64,000 bases of DNA from Mycteria americana (Eukaryota; Chordata; Aves; Ciconiiformes; Ciconiidae). Positions 59,066 to 64,000 of the stretch are shown here, piece after piece (the stretch's first letter is position 1; each line of letters starts with the position of its first letter). Where the stretch lies: the NCBI RefSeq assembly GCF_035582795.1, contig NC_134373.1, positions 43,073,173 through 43,137,172 of the forward strand, in the 5' to 3' direction. The notes under the pieces are model-generated. The model saw only the letters and a list, made by a program, of their open reading frames with translations, was not told the origin of the DNA and ran no database searches. The position numbers and the translations under genes were made by a program.

Positions 59066-60179
59066 GTATGTCCTCCCAGCTCATGGCAGCAGGAATGCCT
59101 TCCCGTCACTATTTGCTCGACTGATCTTCAGGTTCGAGTCGGCGACTACTGAGGAGGGCTGTGCTCCGAGACTCCTGCACTAGGACTGCACGGTGCTGAG
59201 CGCAGGCTTGTGCCATGGCCTTGGCCTGCATGCAGACCGGCGTATGTCCAGAAGGTCACTGCCCTTTTTGGCAATGCAGAGTAGTAAAGAATCGCTCTTG
59301 CAAACAAGACTCGTGTAGGAGGCTGTCTTATGGAAGGCAGTGGTTATTTCTTTGGTGATGCTCTGGTTCTAGCCGTTTAAAGTCTTGGGTTTGTAGTATT
59401 ATCTTCGCGCACAAATGCCTTTGTCCGTTTGATCAGCGGGATTGGTGCAATGTGAACGTTTAGTTATTTTTCTGTGTTAGTGTAATGTTGATAATGAGTG
59501 CGTCGGCATGGCCGGGGTGGCTGGGCAGCTGGTCCCGTGTCTCCGTGGGATGCGTGGCGTCTGTGCTGGCAAGCTGCACGTTTATCAAAGGTTCTTGGGG
59601 AAATCCTCTGGTACGTTGCTGCGGCTGCTTGGGCTGTGTTCTTCCTCGGATACTTGTCCCGTAGCTTTTCCCCTGGTTGTGGTGTCACTGCCTGACTTGC
59701 TCCGGCATTTTGTTCTTGTTTGAAGAGCTAGGAAACTGGTCCTGGGTTGTATCTGTCAAGTCATCAATACCGCTCAAGTACTTGTTACTTTTAAATTTTG
59801 CTTCTATGTGGGAGAGCATCCACCATCTGAAAACAGAATAAATATAGTCAGGTTAATCTGCTAATTAGCTGTGATGAGGTTGTGCAGGAGCTTGCAAGGG
59901 GATACCTGGCTATCGCCTGGTGGGGTGGTCAGTGGAGGTTAGAGAGGGGGGAGGCACCAGGTCTGCCAGTCAAGGCAAGGAGAAACCCATGAGGTTGGTG
60001 ACCAAAGTCCTCCGATTTGTTTGTATCTGTTATTAGATGGGCTGCGCTTTGGGGGAAGAATGTGGAAAGAGGAACGAGAGGAGGACTTTGGATTTCTTCT
60101 GTGAGCTTCCAATACATTATAGCACCTAGGTTTGTCTTCTGATATCTGGGTATTGAGTTTATGCCCATATTCTTTTAGG

Positions 60180-60198
60180 TTTTTTTTTTTTTTTTTTT
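60180..60198. repeat. T19 homopolymer
   Basis: Nineteen T bases followed by AG. It imitates a polypyrimidine tract plus acceptor, but the sequence after it has early stops and no donor at exon distance. Confidence 0.95.
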
Positions 60199-62195
60199 AG
60201 TTGGCTTCATGCTTTTAGTGCTTTGCACCAATGCATTGGCTTAGTACAAGGTTAGTATCTGAAGGCATGGACTTTAAAGAAGGGAGTAAACCCAGATAAA
60301 TTCTTCACAAATTTGACATCATTTGCAAGCTAAGTGGCTTAGCTTTTCTTGTCTGGATATTGGGGATGTGGTGCTCTGAGGTATCGGTTCTGGGAGAAAC
60401 TGGTGCTAGCCATTGCCTGACTCTAGCCTGAACAAAGCAATGCGAAATAAAGGGTAGACTTTTATTACAAAGAAGTTTGGTTAGGTGAACTAATAAGTCT
60501 TTTCCACTTTAATTTCTGAGTCACGGAAATGCATTTTAAAATGAAGAATAGATCTATTTTTAAATGTCAAGCAGCCTATTTCAGGAAAGGAGAAAGAGGG
60601 AGAAACTAATTCTTAAAACACAAAACACTGGATGCCTTGAACTAGAGATACCTGAATTTTTTTTTCCTTCCCTTTTTTTTTTTTTTTCCTTCTTACTAAA
60701 TGTGAAAGAGCTTCCTGTATTGATCTCAGAGATTGACAGTTCTAGCATTATAAGTTCTTCAGATAGCTGTACATGAATTAATAAATTGCTCATGGTATTA
60801 AATGATGATTCATGGTTTTTGGAGAGTATAGTATATATTAAGGTTTGGTTAGATCAATCTGGTCATAAGTTTTTTATAGGCAAAATATATTTTTAATGTG
60901 TTTATTTTAAAATTAAGGTATGCCTTAGAAAGATAGGGTTGCAAACCTTAATCGTTCTTAAAGCAAGCTTGCCTCTTCAGTTTTTTTAATGATAATTGCT
61001 GTCATAGCAACTCTGATAAATTTAATTTATAATGCAATGTAGCACATTTTACCCAAAGCTTAAGCAGTGGACTTTAGCTTGTTAGATCATATTCCATGAT
61101 ACCCTGGTGCTAGTATGCATGGATGCAGTTATGTTTTAATAAGAGTTTTGTCAGTTCATGCTGGCTAATTGCCATTTGGTGCAGTGCTGCCTGCGTTGGA
61201 CTCATTCTGCAGCAGAGATTGACAAAAATAATAACGCCAAATCTTTCTGTGACTGGCGCTTAAATATTGTTGTCTGTTTTTACTCCTGCAGCTTCAGTGA
61301 ATCACAGGAAAGCTTTGAGAAACAGTTGCGTTCATTCTTTGATTTATTAGAAGTGAAGGCTGGAGATTTTAGATTTTGGATGAGCTGAACTCTGGTCTGC
61401 CTTCCTTAGGTGTGAAACCGACATTTGTGATCGCTCTTATTTCTGCTCGGGAATTTCGTCCAGCAAACTTCTTTCTGATTACTCTTCAGCTGACCTACCC
61501 GTCTTTCGCAGAAGTCTGATCCAAATGGCTCTGACAGAGCAGATGTGTACTGTAGATCAGTTCTGAAAGGTTGAAACGCTACTTTACTGGAGGGCTTTAT
61601 GGATGTTTTTACTGCAGAGTTGCATTCATTTCTTAAAAATTAAGTATTCTGCTACTGTCACCAGCTCAGTGTTCATTAATATGTGCATCACTTGAGTGTC
61701 AAATGTTGCATTATAACAAGGATTTGTCAACAGCATTAATTTAATATGTCTGAATGAACCGTTTCATAAAAAGGTCTGGTGTTCTCATACACAGTACTCT
61801 TGTGGTCAGTATCGTAGCAGTATCTACGGCCCTCCTACAGTTTCTATTTCTTTGCCTTTAGCCTAAATTCTTTCAAGTATATATGAGAGGAACATTTGAA
61901 AGGCTGTGAATTGAGATGCTTGCTAACATATAGAGATGTCAAACGAGATAAATTTCAGCGCTGACTGAAGTGTTAAGTTGCATACGTTAAAAGAATGGTC
62001 TACATGACAAATAACAGATTCACTAGAAAATGCAGCATGCCTCAGTTAAATAATGAAAAGGCAGGAAATTACCACTGGAGTCATAACAGTAATGTAACTC
62101 CGTCCACTTACTCATCTTTCTAATGTGCCTGCCATCTGAGGGCTGTATACAGTAATGGATATCTACCCCAAAAGGTCAACCAAGGCAGATTTCTG

Positions 62196-62208
62196 CCCCC
62201 CCCCCCCC
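62196..62208. repeat. C13 homopolymer
   Basis: Thirteen C bases in a row, a length at which read errors are common. Confidence 0.95.
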
Positions 62209-64000
62209 ATACTGCTAGTTTAGAGGGATGTAAGGGAAGAGAGGAGGAGGAGGAGATCTGTTTGTAGTTTTGTGCTATGCGGAGGTATTGGGGAAATACT
62301 CTCTGTGGAAACATGCAGCTGTATACAGTGATATTTAAGCCAATCTATACTGTAAAACACCCGTACAAATAACAGATTATCAGGAATAGGCATTTTTGAT
62401 TCTACTTTTCCACTGTGAAGCGTTGCACGCGTGACGTGTGCTACTTACCTGCAGCAAGAACCGTGATGTGGTTTGGAAACACAGCTCTCTCCCTCGTCCT
62501 CTGAGAAAGCAAGCCACTGTAGTGGCAGTGCCGGCATTGCTGGGGCGTATTTTGCTGTGTTTTCTGTTCCTCTACTGCTGTCATCATCCTGTCGGTTAAA
62601 GCTCTTCTAGCATACTGCAAAACTTGTCTTGAGTGTGTACTGACCAGGAGGCAGAAGCAGGCCTCCTCTGTCTTCTCCTGCGAGGCCGGCTTCAGGGTGC
62701 CGGTGGGATTCCTGGGTGTTTTGTTGCCCAGCTAGGCATTGCCCGGTGCATCCCCTCTGCTGCCAGCCGGTCCCACGTCGCTGTCGGGCGCCTGCGGGCT
62801 CAGCTCCGGGGGAGGCTGGAGGAGCTGGGAACCACCCCGCAGCAGAGGAAACAAATCCCTTTGCCTCCCCAAGAGCAAGCCCAAAACCTCCCTGGGCTCT
62901 GGAAAGCCAGGCTGGTGTCATGAGTTACAGGTGCTGCGCCTGGTGACCGATGGGGACGCGGCTGGGCAGCTCTGGGGGCTTTCAGCAGAGCCCGGTACCT
63001 GGGGAGCAGCCCCCCCACTTGCTCGGCAACCGCTGCCTGATGCTGCACCGCAGCATGCTGTAGATGCATGCAGATGTGGCCACATCTGGCAAAGGACGGA
63101 GGCGTAGCATTCCTCCTCGCGTCCTGTGCACGTTCCCATAGTACATGGTAGATTAAGCTGTGTTTTTATCAGCCCCTAGTTCCTGTAGGCACTTCATTAA
63201 GCTTTTATGGCTAACATTAAGATCAATGTTGACTTGAAAAGTGATGTTCAGCTCTATTTTAGATTTCATTTTCTAAGAAATTGACTGTTTTGTTTTGAAA
63301 CAATACTTTCATAATAATAATTTGCAGTTTGTATCCTTTCTTATCTAAGCGTCTAGGCGTCATGAGTCAGTCCTGGTGTTCCTGGGAGCATCGGTGGCTA
63401 ACAAGTTGCTCTGCACAGGTTGCAGTCTCACAGGTTTGGGAGATCAGATTGAGGTCAGAGCTGTTTTGATATTAATTTGGAAGATGTAATCACGGTTCTA
63501 GGATGTAGATGGACTCTAGGATTCCAAGTGTGCTTCTGTGTTAAATCAGTAAAAGTGCAGAGTGATAAATCGGGCAATTGTGATTGTCTTTGGAGGAGCT
63601 TTTGTAAACAGTTTATTTCTGTCTTGTGTGAGGATTAGGACACTTAATTCATATTGAGTTTTAAGAGTGGTAACAGATTAAGGGGGCCGTTCAAGGATGT
63701 GCTCATACTGATTTACAGAAACTGGCCATTTGAAAATGTGTGGAGATAAAGTTCTGTTAAGTTTCTTCTGAACATAATTTTTGTGTAGTGCTTGAAGTGC
63801 TGCTGTGTTGGCTTCCTCTTACCCCCACCCCCGTGTTGCTGCAATTTATGTCTCTGAGGCCACAACAGAGCCTGAAATTGCCACAAGTTTCACTAAGAAA
63901 GTGTGAGGACAAAAAGCAGCTGGAGGAAACCATTGGTCTGTGAAACAGGTGGATGCTCCTTAGAGGAGCCCAGATCAAGGTGCTCCACAGGCACGCTACA

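Larger units (their letters stand above)
56466..64000 (+). other. Probable first intron and beyond, no coding exon certain
   Basis: Downstream of the donor the sequence falls to ordinary AT-leaning composition with stops in all frames, as expected for a long first intron. A possible exon at 58,981-59,065 is listed separately. Homopolymers occur at 60180-60198 (T19) and 62196-62208 (C13). A GC-richer patch at 62,630-63,120 has overlapping frames on both strands without a recognised domain. No interspersed repeat is recognised in this part. Confidence 0.4.

Noticed and set aside
59129-59142. GGTTCGAGTC, similar to a tRNA B box
   Set aside because: No A box, acceptor stem or anticodon arm can be built around it, so it is an isolated match.
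61292-61388. Exon-like segment after TACTCCTGCAG with a 32-codon frame ending in a stop
   Set aside because: The frame does not match the phase leaving the candidate exon at 59065, and no homology is recognised.
62607-63139. Overlapping open frames on both strands
   Set aside because: A local GC-rich patch lowers stop frequency. The frames compete and none has a domain.
1-64000. CRISPR arrays, operons, phage or plasmid genes, rRNA genes
   Set aside because: None is present. The DNA is vertebrate nuclear in character, with CR1 repeats, CpG islands and intron-like sequence.

Overview
The window reads as avian nuclear DNA. The best markers are CR1 retrotransposon 3' ends (about 9.6, 24.2, 33.6 and 53.4 kb), with the usual bird tail of short ATTCTGTG-like repeats, and one solitary long terminal repeat (LTR) of a type I know from many bird genomes (3342-3896). 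No complete protein-coding gene can be recognised on either strand. The longest open frames (about 190 codons) are what chance gives in 64 kb and resemble no family I know.

Layout. 1-545: CpG-rich, G-rich block with a (GGGGCC)4 run and two minisatellites. 546-30,200: moderately GC-rich non-coding DNA holding most of the recognisable repeats (a nested CR1/LTR, a 122-bp tandem duplication, two neighbouring CR1 copies), several AT-rich islands that look like conserved enhancer-type elements, and a weak TATA-promoter/exon candidate at 7.9-8.0 kb. 30,200-55,600: AT-rich gene-poor desert with ancient repeat relics (a CR1 reverse-transcriptase fragment, MIR-like fragments), one perfect hairpin and small duplications. 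55,660-56,730: a strong CpG island on the + strand side of the desert, with GC boxes, an inverted CCAAT box, a (GCCTC)14 microsatellite and a good splice donor at 56,466. This is the one convincing gene start in the window. 56,466-64,000: probably the first intron of that gene, with one possible small exon at 58,981-59,065.

Taken together, the picture is the upstream regulatory desert and first exon of a gene transcribed to the right, whose coding body mostly lies beyond the window. I cannot name that gene. I found no operon, defence locus, CRISPR array or other new molecular system. The most useful leads are the start region around 56.3 kb, the nested LTR, and the putative conserved elements. 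Repeat calls rest on remembered family consensus patterns, not on a database search.
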